This document shows, piece by piece, positions 8,246 to 16,609 of a stretch of 64,000 nt of DNA. The translations under genes were made by a program, and so were the position numbers. This stretch comes from Micrococcales bacterium (GTDB lineage Bacteria; Actinomycetota; Actinomycetes; Actinomycetales; Microbacteriaceae): positions 310,001-374,000 of the forward strand of contig JAFKIY010000003.1 of NCBI GenBank assembly GCA_017306245.1, given 5' to 3'. The notes under the pieces were generated by a model. That model made no database searches. It had not been told where the DNA came from and worked only from the letters and a program-made list of their open reading frames with translations. Each line of letters begins with the position of its first letter. Positions within the stretch are counted from its first letter, which is position 1.

Positions 8246-9295
8246 CTACGGGCGAAGGAGCACCTTGGTGGCGCGGCGCTCATCCATCGCGGCATAGGCT
8301 TGCGCGACATCCGAAAGCGGAAGCTCGAGGTCGAACACCCTTCCGGGCCTGATCGCCCCGGTCAGCACCTCCGGCAGCAGTTCGTCGACATAGCCCCGCA
8401 CCGGCGCGACCCCGCCCCGAACCCCGACATTGGTGTTGAACAGCGTGCGGATCGGCAGCTCCGGCCCGCCCGCCGGCACCCCGACGTACCCGACCATTCC
8501 GCCAGGGCGCACGGAGCGGATGGCTTGATCCATCGACTCCTTCGTTCCGACGCACTCGAGCGCGAAATCCGCACCGATGCCGTCGAAGAGCTCCTTCACC
8601 TTCGCAACCCCATCGTCGCCCCGCCCCTCGACGATGTCGGTCGCGCCGAACTCGCGGGCGATCGTCTGACGGGCGACGTGGCGGGACATGGCGACGATGC
8701 GCGACGCCCCGAGCCGATGCGCGGCGAGCACCGCGCACAGCCCAACCGCGCCATCGCCGACGACGGCGACGGTGCTGCCCTCGGCGACGCCAGCGGACAC
8801 CGCGGCGTGATGGCCGGTGCCCATGACGTCGGCGAGCGTGAGCAGGTGGGGGATGAGCGCAGCATCCGGGACCTCGGGGGTGGCCACCAGGGTTCCATCG
8901 GCAAGCGGAACACGGACGCGCTCGCCCTGTGCGCCGTCCACGAAGTGCCCGTCCCGATCGTCGGAGCCCCACCAGCCCCCGTTAAGGCAGGACGTGCTCA
9001 CGCCATTGCGGCAGTTGATGCACGTGTTGTCGCAGAAATAGAACGGCGCGATGACGAAGTCGCCCATCGCCACGTTCGCGACCGCAGAACCGACCGCCTC
9101 CACGATGCCCACGAATTCGTGCCCGATGCGATGCGGCTCGGCGGTCGGCGCGATGCCCCGATACGGCCACAAATCCGATCCGCACACGCATGCGGCGGCG
9201 ACGCGCACGATCGCATCCGTTTCCGCCTGGAGCGACGGTTCGGGGACGACGTCGAATCGGATGTCGCGTTCCCCGTAAATGAGCGTTGCCTTCAT
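8246..9295 (-). CDS. Zinc-dependent alcohol dehydrogenase (MDR family)
   Basis: A 349-residue medium-chain dehydrogenase. The catalytic zinc site is visible in CVCGSDLWPYRG (Cys near residue 38) and GHEFVGIVEAVG; the structural zinc cysteines appear in FCDNTCINCRNGVSTSC (about residues 88-104), with the last shifted by the usual loop. The Rossmann motif VVGDGAVGLCAVLAAHRLGA (about residue 174) binds NAD(P). It should oxidise an alcohol or reduce an aldehyde or ketone. The ATG lies seven bases after a TAGAAT hexamer, implying a leaderless mRNA; the LLM oxidoreductase gene is divergent. Confidence 0.9.
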   Translation of the reverse strand: MKATLIYGERDIRFDVVPEPSLQAETDAIVRVAAACVCGSDLWPYRGIAPTAEPHRIGHEFVGIVEAVGSAVANVAMGDFVIAPFYFCDNTCINCRNGVSTSCLNGGWWGSDDRDGHFVDGAQGERVRVPLADGTLVATPEVPDAALIPHLLTLADVMGTGHHAAVSAGVAEGSTVAVVGDGAVGLCAVLAAHRLGASRIVAMSRHVARQTIAREFGATDIVEGRGDDGVAKVKELFDGIGADFALECVGTKESMDQAIRSVRPGGMVGYVGVPAGGPELPIRTLFNTNVGVRGGVAPVRGYVDELLPEVLTGAIRPGRVFDLELPLSDVAQAYAAMDERRATKVLLRP

Positions 9296-9308
9296 TCCGT
9301 CGATTCTA
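9296..9308 (-). promoter_or_regulatory. Leaderless -10 element of the alcohol dehydrogenase gene
   Basis: Minus-strand TAGAAT (9308-9303), then CGACGGA, then the ATG at 9295. Confidence 0.55.
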
Positions 9309-9403
9309 CGGTCCGGCGATTGCCGTCCACAGGTAGCGTTGCGGGAATGAACGCCGGATCCCGGCGGTTGGGTGAGACGATCCAGACTACGGGAGCTAAC
9401 GCC

Positions 9404-10432
9404 ATGGACCTTGAACTCGGCCTCGACACTTTCGGCGATGTCACCGCGGATGCGGACGGCACTCGTCTTTCACACGCGGAGTCGATCCGCAATGTCATCG
9501 AACAGGCGGTGCTCGCCGACGAGGTCGGCCTCGATTTCTTCGGGGTGGGGGAGCACCACCGCGACGACTTCGCCATCTCCGCGCCCGAGGTCGTGCTCGC
9601 GGCGATCGCGAGCCGCACGAAACGCATCCACCTCGGCACGGCCGTCACGGTGCTCAGCTCGGACGACCCGATCCGCGTGTTCGAACGCTTCGCCACACTG
9701 GATGCGGTTTCGGATGGCCGCGCGGAAGTCATTCTCGGGCGCGGCTCGTTCACCGAATCGTTTCCGCTGTTCGGCCTCGACCTGGCCGACTACCAACAGT
9801 TGTTCGAGGAAAAACTCGACCTGTTCGCCGAAGTCATCAAGGGGAACCCGGTCACCTGGTCCGGTCAGCTTCGACCGCCGTTGACCGACCAGAGCGTGTA
9901 CCCGCCGATCGAACACGGAACGTTGACGACGTGGATCGGCGTCGGCGGCACACCGGAATCGGTCGTGCGCGCGGCAAAGTACGGCCTGCCGCTCGTCCTC
10001 GCGATCATCGGGGGAGACCCGCTGCGATTCGCGCCGTTCGTCGAGTTGTACCATCGCGCGCTCGGCCAGTTCGGCCGAGAAATCCTGCCTGTCGCCGCGC
10101 ACTCACCTGGGCACATCGCCGCGACCGACGAGCAGGCGCTCGAGGAGCTGTACCCGCACTTCAAAGCCAACCGGGACCGCATCGGGGCGGAACGCGGCTG
10201 GCCGCCGATGACCAGGACCGACTACGAGCGCGAAGCAAGCGACGGAGCGCTGTTTGCGGGATCCCCGGAGACCGTCGCCCGGAAGATTGCGCGGACCGCC
10301 CGCGGACTGGGCATCGCACGGTTCGACCTCAAGTACTCGAACGGCACGATGCCGCACGACCAGTTGATGACCTCGATTGGGCTCTACGGGCGAGAGGTGG
10401 CTCCCCGGGTTCGCGAGCTGCTCGCCGACTGA
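9404..10432 (+). CDS. LLM-class flavin-dependent oxidoreductase
   Basis: A 342-residue luciferase-like monooxygenase. It starts with the strand LELGLDTFGDV, followed by VGLDFFGVGEHHRDDFAISAPEVVLAAIA, the signature of the bacterial luciferase superfamily TIM barrel. LGTAVTVLSSDDPIRVFERFATLDAVSDGRAEVILGRG covers the flavin-binding core. Members use FMNH2 or reduced F420 and oxygen or simple hydride transfer; the substrate is unknown. GGGAG eight bases before the ATG supports the chosen start. The longer frame upstream runs antisense to the dehydrogenase. Confidence 0.88.
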   Translation: MDLELGLDTFGDVTADADGTRLSHAESIRNVIEQAVLADEVGLDFFGVGEHHRDDFAISAPEVVLAAIASRTKRIHLGTAVTVLSSDDPIRVFERFATLDAVSDGRAEVILGRGSFTESFPLFGLDLADYQQLFEEKLDLFAEVIKGNPVTWSGQLRPPLTDQSVYPPIEHGTLTTWIGVGGTPESVVRAAKYGLPLVLAIIGGDPLRFAPFVELYHRALGQFGREILPVAAHSPGHIAATDEQALEELYPHFKANRDRIGAERGWPPMTRTDYEREASDGALFAGSPETVARKIARTARGLGIARFDLKYSNGTMPHDQLMTSIGLYGREVAPRVRELLAD

Positions 10433-10513
10433 CCCCGCGTGCACCTCGGTGACGGCACCCCGGCGCCGCGGCCGCCGTGCACGTAGGCTGAGGATCAAGG
10501 AAAGTGAGCAAAA

Positions 10514-10855
10514 ATGACTGACTCTGTCTACCATCCCATGACGCCCGAACTGGCGAAAATGCGCCGTGATCTCGCGCCAGAGACCCACGCCGCCTGGGAC
10601 CAGTTCAGCAAGGCCGTGTTCGCCGGGGGCGCCATCGATGAGAAGACGAAACAGCTCATCGCGGTCGCCGTGGCGCACGTGACCCAATGCCCCTATTGCA
10701 TCAAGGGGCACACCAGGATCGCCGAACGCAAGGGTGCGACGCCGCAGGAGATCATGGAGGCGGTCTGGGTCGCCGCAGAGATGCGGGCCGGCGGAGCGTA
10801 CGCCCACTCCGCGATTTCGCTCGGCGAGCTGAGCGATCACGGCCACGCCAGCTGA
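10514..10855 (+). CDS. Carboxymuconolactone decarboxylase / AhpD-like protein
   Basis: The 113-residue all-helical protein carries the AhpD-type redox motif Cys59-Pro-Tyr-Cys62 with His66 (CPYCIKGH), preceded by DEKTKQLIAVAVAHVTQ. Such proteins act as peroxidase partners or small redox enzymes; those with the CxxC motif form a disulfide relay. AAGGAAA eight bases upstream of the ATG is the ribosome-binding site, and a TAGGCT -10 hexamer lies further upstream. It follows the LLM gene on the same strand after an 81-bp gap. Confidence 0.88.
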   Translation: MTDSVYHPMTPELAKMRRDLAPETHAAWDQFSKAVFAGGAIDEKTKQLIAVAVAHVTQCPYCIKGHTRIAERKGATPQEIMEAVWVAAEMRAGGAYAHSAISLGELSDHGHAS

Positions 10856-10974
10856 CTCCAGCAGCATCCCGACGTCCGGAGCCGTGAAGTTGGTGGGAAC
10901 CCGGTTGCGGCGCAATCATCCGACGTACCATCAAAAGTACCCGGCACAGCGCACCACGTTGGGAGATGATTTTC

Positions 10975-11232
10975 ATGGCCGTTCAGTCCCTGGGCACGTT
11001 GGCGGCAGCACACGCGGTGAAGCCGACCGGTGCCGGTCTGGAAACCATCCTCTACGGTGGCAGGAAGTTCACGTGCCGCCCCGACATGGCGCGAATCTTC
11101 TTGAAGCGTGCCCGCGAGGTCATCGAGAGCGGCGACGAGCAATTGGTGCCGTTGCTGCACGCTGGCGGGATCGAGCTCTTGCTCGTGTCGCGGGCTACTC
11201 CCTACTCCCTCGTGGGCCCCGCAGGGGAGTGA
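10975..11232 (+). CDS. Hypothetical protein, 85 residues
   Basis: I do not recognise this protein. It is soluble, starts MAVQSLGTLAAAHAVKPTGA, and has one Arg/Lys-rich stretch (LYGGRKFTCRPDMARIFLKRA) followed by an amphipathic helix and a hydrophobic strand (GGIELLLVSRATPYSLV). GGGAG lies nine bases before this ATG; an earlier ATG abuts that site and is less likely. Its position between an AhpD-like gene and a GNAT gene suggests nothing specific. Confidence 0.6.
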   Translation: MAVQSLGTLAAAHAVKPTGAGLETILYGGRKFTCRPDMARIFLKRAREVIESGDEQLVPLLHAGGIELLLVSRATPYSLVGPAGE

Positions 11233-11260
11233 CCGCGCGGTACCGCGCAAGAATGGGTTA

Positions 11261-11743
11261 ATGCACCTCCGCGATCTGACGCCGAACGACGTCCCCACCA
11301 TCCTGCGTCTCAACAATGCGGCGGTGCCGGCGGTTCCCCTTGCGACGGACGGCGAATTGCGGGCTCTCCTGGCGGAAAGCACCTTCGGGTTCGCGGCGGT
11401 GACCGATGAGGAGCTCCTCGGTTTCGTCATCGGTTTCGGACCCGGCTGCGACTACGCAAGTCCGAATTATCGGTACTTCGAGAATCGGGGCACGGACCAC
11501 CTGTATGTCGACCGGATCGTCGTGGCAGAGGATGCACGTGGAATGCGCGTCGGTCAGACCCTCTATCACCGCGTCGTTGACCTTGCGGTCGAGCAGGGTC
11601 GCGATGAGGTGACCTGCGAGGTGAATGTCGAACCGCCGAATCCGGGATCGTTCGCATTTCATTCCCGGATGGGATTCACCGAGGTCGACCGACAGGACAA
11701 CGGCTACGCGAGCGTCGCCCTCCTCGCCCGCCGACTGAGCTGA
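11261..11743 (+). CDS. GNAT family N-acetyltransferase
   Basis: A 160-residue GNAT protein. The first strand and helix are MHLRDLTPNDVPTILRLNNA; the core DHLYVDRIVVAEDARGMRVG contains a variant acetyl-CoA loop, followed by QTLYHRVVDLAVEQGRDEVTCEVNVEPPNPGSFAFHSRMGF. This arrangement (ENRGTDHLYVDRIVV, NPGSFAFHSRMGF) resembles a subfamily of predicted acetyltransferases with unknown substrates. The ATG at 11261 has an AAGAAT hexamer six bases upstream, so a leaderless start is possible. Confidence 0.85.
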   Translation: MHLRDLTPNDVPTILRLNNAAVPAVPLATDGELRALLAESTFGFAAVTDEELLGFVIGFGPGCDYASPNYRYFENRGTDHLYVDRIVVAEDARGMRVGQTLYHRVVDLAVEQGRDEVTCEVNVEPPNPGSFAFHSRMGFTEVDRQDNGYASVALLARRLS

Positions 11744-12007
11744 ATCACGCTGGCGAATTCTCGCGAGGAACGTCCCCTCCTGCACAGGAAACGTGGAGGT
11801 TTGCACTTCACACTATTACACGGGGCAACACGAGCCTGAGTGCATCGGTGTGAAAATTCCACCGTGAATCATGGCGCAGCCCCCGGTGTTCCACCGCCCG
11901 ATCTTCGGGTTTGGACCGCCAGTTCAGAGCGCACCGACGCGCGATTGCCCACGTGCCCGCCGCTGAGATTCACTGCGTGCGGGCCACGATCCGGAAGATC
12001 CCACTCA

Positions 12008-12739
12008 GTGCCACACGAAATCTCTGCGCCCGCGCGCCGTTCGCGTACCTCGTCCGGCCGGTCGGCGCGTCACCGTCTTCCCGGCCTCAACGGCCGTGCG
12101 GTCCGCCACCTCACCCAGGTGCGTGCTGTCCGTTCCGTACGGCGCCTCTTTCTGGCCTCCCTCGCCGGGCTCGGCGTCATGATCGCCGCGAGTCTGGGCG
12201 TGCCGGCCTATGCCCAGGTCGCCACGGCAGCGCACGAGCCCCAACCGCAGATACTTTCGGTCAGCCACGCGGCGGCGGCGATGACAGTGCAGCGGGATGG
12301 CTACACGGTCACGGCGCCGCCGCCGCTGCGGTGGCCACTGGACAACCTGAAATACTCCGACGGCTTCGGCCCCCGCGTCGCCCCGTGCAGCGGCTGTTCG
12401 ACATTTCACGACGGCGTCGACTTCGACCCGGGATACGGTGCGCAGGTCTATGCGATCGCCGCCGGGGTCGTCATTGAAACCGACAACCCGCACTACGTGG
12501 CACTCGGGACCTACGTCGTGATCCGGCATGTGATCGATGGGACGACGATCGACAGCGTGTACGGCCACCTGCAGTCGGGCTCGATGCCGCTCAAGGTGGG
12601 GGACGTCGTGAAGGTCGGCCAGGTCATCGGGCTCGTGGGCTCAACCGGGGAAAGCACCGGCCCGCACCTGCATTTCGAGCTGCGAATAAATGGTTCCGTG
12701 ATCAATCCGCTGCCCTGGATGCACGCCCGACTCGGATAG
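12008..12739 (+). CDS. M23 (LytM-like) metallopeptidase, secreted
   Basis: The C-terminal domain is a clear peptidase M23 fold: FHDGVDFDPGYG (first zinc ligands H-x3-D), YGHL, and GPHLHFELR (HxH zinc and catalytic histidines), with WPL and SDGFGPR upstream. Such enzymes cleave peptidoglycan cross-links outside the membrane. A signal-like segment RRLFLASLAGLGVMIAASLGVPAYA precedes it. The start is uncertain: GTG at 12008 has GGAAG nine bases upstream (243 residues), GTG at 12119 would give a textbook signal peptide but has no ribosome-binding site, and GTG at 11840 would add a long Arg/Pro-rich extension. Confidence 0.82.
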   Translation: MPHEISAPARRSRTSSGRSARHRLPGLNGRAVRHLTQVRAVRSVRRLFLASLAGLGVMIAASLGVPAYAQVATAAHEPQPQILSVSHAAAAMTVQRDGYTVTAPPPLRWPLDNLKYSDGFGPRVAPCSGCSTFHDGVDFDPGYGAQVYAIAAGVVIETDNPHYVALGTYVVIRHVIDGTTIDSVYGHLQSGSMPLKVGDVVKVGQVIGLVGSTGESTGPHLHFELRINGSVINPLPWMHARLG

Positions 12740-12779
12740 CGGTTTCCCGGTGCCCGGCGGGGCACTACATTGGGGATTG

Positions 12780-13610
12780 ATGTTCCCCACGCCCCCCACG
12801 CCCCCCACGGTTTCCATCGTCATTCCCGCCTACAACGAAGCGGCATCCATTCGCGCGTGCGTGGTCGCCGCGATCCGCCAAACCGTGCCGGCGAGCGAAA
12901 TCATTGTCGTCGACAACCGATCGACGGATGCCACCACCGACATCGTTCGGTCAATTCAGGCCGAGTACCCCGACAGCCCGCTCATGCTGTTTCAGCAGAA
13001 CGAAGAACAGGGGCTGGTTCCCACCCGCAACTTCGGCTTCGACCGCGCGCAGGGCAGCATCATCGGCCGCATCGATGCGGACTCGGTGATCGAGCCCAAC
13101 TGGGTTGAAGAAGTGCAGAAGGCCTTTGCCGATGACAGCGTCGCCGCAGCATCCGGGCCCGTGCTGTATTACGACATGCCGATGCGGCGGTTCGGCCTCA
13201 AAGCGGATGACCACATGCGCCGGTTTATCCTCAAGCTGTGGCGCGACTACCGATTCCTGTTCGGAAGCAACATGGCGATCCGGCGAAGCGCGTGGCTCGC
13301 CATCCGCGACCAGACCTGCCGGGATGCGGATGACCTGTTCCACGAGGACATCGACCTCTCCGTCCACCTCGCGCAGAACAATCTTCCCGTGGCGTACGTC
13401 CCCAGCATGGTCAGTGGGATGTCCGCCCGGCGCCTCGAAGATTCTCCGCGGGAGTACGCGTTTTACGTTCGGCGGTTTGAGCGCACCTACGCCAGCCACG
13501 GCCTCACGAACCCCATGCTCCGTGCGCCCATGGTGGTGTTCTTCGCGATCTACCCGCTCGGGAAGACGATCCGGTCGTTGAGAAATCGACGCCTCGCGCA
13601 CGCCGCCTGA
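12780..13610 (+). CDS. Glycosyltransferase family 2
   Basis: A 276-residue GT-A fold enzyme. After a short Pro/Thr-rich leader it reads VSIVIPAYNEAASIRACV and IIVVDNRSTDATTDIV (nucleotide-binding core), then GRIDADSVIEPNWVEE with the DxD metal motif (near residue 100), and FHEDIDLSVHLAQ as the catalytic-base region. It should transfer a sugar from a nucleotide donor to a cell-envelope acceptor. The ATG at 12780 has GGGGA close upstream; a start 30 bases earlier adds only low-complexity residues. Confidence 0.88.
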   Translation: MFPTPPTPPTVSIVIPAYNEAASIRACVVAAIRQTVPASEIIVVDNRSTDATTDIVRSIQAEYPDSPLMLFQQNEEQGLVPTRNFGFDRAQGSIIGRIDADSVIEPNWVEEVQKAFADDSVAAASGPVLYYDMPMRRFGLKADDHMRRFILKLWRDYRFLFGSNMAIRRSAWLAIRDQTCRDADDLFHEDIDLSVHLAQNNLPVAYVPSMVSGMSARRLEDSPREYAFYVRRFERTYASHGLTNPMLRAPMVVFFAIYPLGKTIRSLRNRRLAHAA

Positions 13611-13630
13611 GCCCTGTCTCCCGGTGCCGC

Positions 13631-13642
13631 TAGCCTGAGCGT
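13631..13642 (+). promoter_or_regulatory. Leaderless -10 element of dinB
   Basis: TAGCCT at 13631-13636, six bases, then the GTG at 13643. No Shine-Dalgarno sequence is seen and no LexA-type palindrome is obvious next to it. Confidence 0.5.
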
Positions 13643-14890
13643 GTGGGCAGACAGGATGGCAGCACCCGGCAGGTGAGCGCAGCCACCGTCGACAGTTCGT
13701 CGGCGACGATCCTGCACGTCGACCTGGACGCGTTCTTCGCCTCCGTGGAACTTCTGGATCGCCCGGAACTCGTCGACAAGCCGGTCGTGGTCGCGCACAA
13801 CTCGGCGCGCTCGGTCGTGACGGCCGCCAACTACCCGGCCCGCAAATACGGTGTACGGTCGGCCATCCCGCTCGCGCGTGCGCTTCAACTGTGTCCGACG
13901 GCGATCGTGCTGGAGCCGCACTTCGAAAAGTACCGCCACTATTCCCGTCAGGTCATGGCGATCTTCGACGACATGACGCCTCTCGTCGAACGGTTGGGAA
14001 TCGACGAGGCATTCCTGGATGTTTCCGGAGCCCGCGGCGTGATCGGTTCGCCCGCCGAAGTGGGTGTGCTCATCCGGGGCCGCGTGCGGGCCGAAACCGG
14101 ACTGGCCTGCTCGGTCGGCGCTGCCGCCACGAAGTTCGTGGCGAAGCTCGCGTCGGGGCGCGCGAAACCTGATGGTCTCCTGGTCATCCCCAAGGCGGAG
14201 ACGCTCGCGTTCCTGCATCCGCTGCCGGTGGGTGCGCTATGGGGTGTCGGGGCCGTGACGGAGAAATCGTTGCTGGGGCGCGGACTTCACACGATCGGCG
14301 ACATCGCCGAGTCTCCCGTCGACGTGTTGCGGCGGATTGTCGGGGACGCCGCCGGGCGCAAACTTCACGCGCTCGCGAACGGGATCGACCCGCGTCCGGT
14401 CACGAGAGACATCGCAGAGAAAAGCGTCGGCCACGAGGTGACGTTCGAGGTCGATATCGCGGACGCGACGGTGCTTCGTCGGGACCTTCTTCGCCAGGCC
14501 ACGCAGGTGGGGAGCAGGCTGCGTGCGTCCGGCGTGAAGGGCAGAACGGTCGTGCTGAAGCTGAGATACGCGGACTTCACGACCATCACCCGCTCCCGAA
14601 CACTCGCCGAGGCGACGGATGTCGGCCGCCGAATCGCCGATGAGGTCCGCGAACTGTACGACGCGATCGGCGCGCATCCTCCCGTGAGGCTCATAGGCGT
14701 CCGGATGGAGCAACTCGCCGAAACCGGGACGGGCGCCGCGGGCTTGTGGGACGACGACGAGGACTGGCGCGGGGCCGAGCGGGCAATCGACGGCGTCGGC
14801 GAACGATTCGGCAGCGACCTGGTCACGCCGGCATCACTTCTGAAGCCGGCAGCAGAGCTTGGACCGTCGAAACGCCGCCCGCATTTGTGA
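13643..14890 (+). CDS. dinB: DNA polymerase IV (Y-family)
   Basis: A 415-residue Y-family translesion polymerase. The palm motif HVDLDAFFASVE (about residue 25) and LGIDEAFLDVSG (about residue 117) supply the catalytic acidic residues. SARSVVTAANYPARKYGVRSAIPLARAL is the fingers region, PVGALWGVGAVTEKSLLGRGLHTIGDIA is the helix-hairpin-helix thumb, and the little-finger domain follows to about residue 360. It copies past DNA lesions at low fidelity. No clear beta-clamp peptide is recognised at the C-terminus. The GTG start is supported by the -10 hexamer directly before it. Confidence 0.92.
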   Translation: MGRQDGSTRQVSAATVDSSSATILHVDLDAFFASVELLDRPELVDKPVVVAHNSARSVVTAANYPARKYGVRSAIPLARALQLCPTAIVLEPHFEKYRHYSRQVMAIFDDMTPLVERLGIDEAFLDVSGARGVIGSPAEVGVLIRGRVRAETGLACSVGAAATKFVAKLASGRAKPDGLLVIPKAETLAFLHPLPVGALWGVGAVTEKSLLGRGLHTIGDIAESPVDVLRRIVGDAAGRKLHALANGIDPRPVTRDIAEKSVGHEVTFEVDIADATVLRRDLLRQATQVGSRLRASGVKGRTVVLKLRYADFTTITRSRTLAEATDVGRRIADEVRELYDAIGAHPPVRLIGVRMEQLAETGTGAAGLWDDDEDWRGAERAIDGVGERFGSDLVTPASLLKPAAELGPSKRRPHL

Positions 14891-14935
14891 TTCCCGGCGG
14901 CGGGCACGCTCCCGGCGGAATCGAATCTTCATGAG

Positions 14936-14948
14936 TAGCGTATTAACC
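14936..14948 (+). promoter_or_regulatory. Leaderless -10 element of the Ddn-like gene
   Basis: TAGCGT (14936-14941), ATTAACC, then ATG at 14949. The hexamer lies inside a longer in-frame reading from an ATG at 14931, so it also decides the start. Confidence 0.45.
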
Positions 14949-15407
14949 ATGACGACAGGAAAGGGCTCGAGCCCGGACAACCCCATTGACAATGCGACCT
15001 CGTGGGTTGCCGACCACATCAAGGCATTCGACAACCCCGACCGGTCGTCATGGCCCGACCAACGCGGCGCCCCGCTCCTGCTGCTCACCACGAAGGGCGC
15101 GAAATCGGGACTGTGGCGCCGCACGGCGCTCATCTACGGGGAAGACGACGGCCGGTACCTGATCGTCGCTTCGAAGGGCGGGCACCCGAACCCTCCCGGC
15201 TGGTACGTGAACCTGTCGGCGAACTCCGAGGTGCACCTTCAGGTGCGCGACCGCACGTTCCGCGCGATCGCGCGAACAGCCACGCCGGAGGAGAAGCCGA
15301 AGCTGTGGGATCTCATGGTGAAAATCTGGCCGGACTACGCTCGCTACCAGGAGAAGACGGATCGCGACATCCCCGTCGTCATCCTCGACCCGGTGACGGA
15401 GGTCTGA
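14949..15407 (+). CDS. Nitroreductase family deazaflavin-dependent oxidoreductase (Ddn-like)
   Basis: A 152-residue split-barrel protein of the F420H2-dependent Ddn/FDOR-A family. PLLLLTTKGAKSGLWRRTALIY and YLIVASKGGHPNPPGWYVNL are the defining motifs (G-x-K-S-G, and S-x-GG-x-x-x-x-P-x-W), which form the F420-binding surface; VRDRTFRAIARTAT and IWPDYARYQEKTDRDIPVVIL complete the fold. It should reduce a substrate with F420H2; quinone-like substrates are known for relatives. The start at 14949 is preferred for its leaderless -10 element. Confidence 0.88.
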   Translation: MTTGKGSSPDNPIDNATSWVADHIKAFDNPDRSSWPDQRGAPLLLLTTKGAKSGLWRRTALIYGEDDGRYLIVASKGGHPNPPGWYVNLSANSEVHLQVRDRTFRAIARTATPEEKPKLWDLMVKIWPDYARYQEKTDRDIPVVILDPVTEV

Positions 15408-15410
15408 CTC

Positions 15411-15725
15411 GTGAACATTGTCGAGAGTCTTGCGCAATCAGTGAAATCTCGTGGCGTGCACTTGGCATTCGGCGAGCCCGTTGTGGCCGACGGCATGACG
15501 GTGATTCCGGTCGCCTTTGTGGGGTACGGATTCGGCGGCGGCGGGTCCAACGAGGCAATGGGCGGCGGTGGCGGTGGCGGTGTGAGCATTCCGGTGGGGA
15601 TTTACCGCATCACCGACGGCACGGTACGTTTCATCCCGAATCCGATCGCTATCCTCGTCGCGGGCGTCCCGCTCGTTCTCGCGACGGGGATCGCCCTGTC
15701 CCGCATTCTGAAGGCGCTGCGATAA
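15411..15725 (+). CDS. GerW/YtfJ-like small protein
   Basis: A 104-residue protein with a family-like N-terminus (MNIVESLAQSVKSRGVHLAFGEPVVADGMTVIPVAFVGYGFGGGG), a glycine-rich loop, and a strand VGIYRITDGTVRFIPNP, then one hydrophobic segment (PIAILVAGVPLVLATGIALSRIL) that may anchor it in the membrane. This matches the pattern of GerW (YtfJ) family proteins, which in Bacillus affect spore germination but are common in non-sporulating actinobacteria with unknown roles. It follows the Ddn-like gene by three bases and is probably co-transcribed. GTG start. Confidence 0.75.
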   Translation: MNIVESLAQSVKSRGVHLAFGEPVVADGMTVIPVAFVGYGFGGGGSNEAMGGGGGGGVSIPVGIYRITDGTVRFIPNPIAILVAGVPLVLATGIALSRILKALR

Positions 15726-15740
15726 CGCGCTGCCTCGCAG

Positions 15741-16523
15741 CTACCAGATGTTGTCGCCGCGCAGCGTGGCATCCGCACCGCCGTCGATGTAGATGGTCTG
15801 CCCGGTCGTGTGGGTGTTCTCTTCGCTCGTGAGCCACGCCATCAACTGGGCGACCGACTCGGCGCTTTGGTGGTAGTTGAGCGGCATCGGCACCGACGCA
15901 TCCACCATCGCCTTTCCCTCGTCCGTCGCCAGCAGCTCGGCGGTCATCGGGGTGAGCACGGTGCCCGGAGCGACCGCGTTGAGCGGGATATGCGCACCGG
16001 CCCAGCGAGGCGTAATGCACTCCCTGCGCACCCAGCGGCTGAGCGCGCGCTTACTCGAAGAATAGTTGAGGTAACCCGCCTCCACGCCCTGTTCGGCGAG
16101 TGCTGCACCGACCTCGAGCGCCTTCTTCTCGTCCCCCGCGAGCATCGCATCCACGAGGTCATCGGACACTGGTTGAAGCGTCGCCATGGAGCTCACCACG
16201 ACGGCACGCGGAGTGTCGCTCCTGGCGAGTGCCGGCTGCAGGGCGACGAGGAACTCGGTTACCCCGAAGAAGTTCACCGCAACGGTGAGCGGTTTCGGTG
16301 CCGCGATTCCCGCCGCCGCGATGACGGCATCGACGGTGCCGCCGGCCAGGCCGGATGCATGTTCGGCGGCCGCCAGCCGGCCATCCGGGGTTGAAAGATC
16401 CGCGTCGACGTCGGAGTTCTTGAGGTCGACGCCGATCACGCGATGTCCGCGATTGGCCAACAGTGCGGCAGCGGCCGCGCCGATCCCCGATGCTGCACCG
16501 GTCACTACATACGTTCTCGTCAT
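15741..16523 (-). CDS. SDR family oxidoreductase
   Basis: A 260-residue short-chain dehydrogenase. TGAASGIG (residues 8-15) is the NAD(P)-binding loop; VSSMA provides the catalytic serine region and YLNYSSSKRALSRWVR the Tyr-x3-Lys pair, near residue 155. AVAPGTVLTPM and IYIDGGADATLRGD close the fold. The order of motifs and the inserted helical stretch before YSSSK recall 3-alpha-hydroxysteroid dehydrogenase/carbonyl reductases. It likely reduces a ketone or oxidises a secondary alcohol. Start supported by TACGGT six bases upstream. Confidence 0.88.
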   Translation of the reverse strand: MTRTYVVTGAASGIGAAAAALLANRGHRVIGVDLKNSDVDADLSTPDGRLAAAEHASGLAGGTVDAVIAAAGIAAPKPLTVAVNFFGVTEFLVALQPALARSDTPRAVVVSSMATLQPVSDDLVDAMLAGDEKKALEVGAALAEQGVEAGYLNYSSSKRALSRWVRRECITPRWAGAHIPLNAVAPGTVLTPMTAELLATDEGKAMVDASVPMPLNYHQSAESVAQLMAWLTSEENTHTTGQTIYIDGGADATLRGDNIW

Positions 16524-16535
16524 GGTCTGACCGTA
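16524..16535 (-). promoter_or_regulatory. Leaderless -10 element of the SDR gene
   Basis: Minus-strand TACGGT (16535-16530), then CAGACC, then the ATG at 16523. Confidence 0.5.
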
Positions 16536-16609
16536 CCTGAGTTAGCTGGCGAACCGCGGTGAAGGGATAGAAGAGGATCCCCTGGATATTCCTCGGGTGA
16601 CGATAAAGA

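Noticed and set aside
11840..12007. A 56-residue N-terminal extension of the M23 peptidase
   Set aside because: Arg/Pro-rich, no ribosome-binding site at the GTG, and it would bury the signal peptide deep in the protein.
12770..12812. CCCCCCACG-type short repeat at the start of the glycosyltransferase gene
   Set aside because: Only a few C-rich units encoding Pro-Thr; chance low complexity in the leader.
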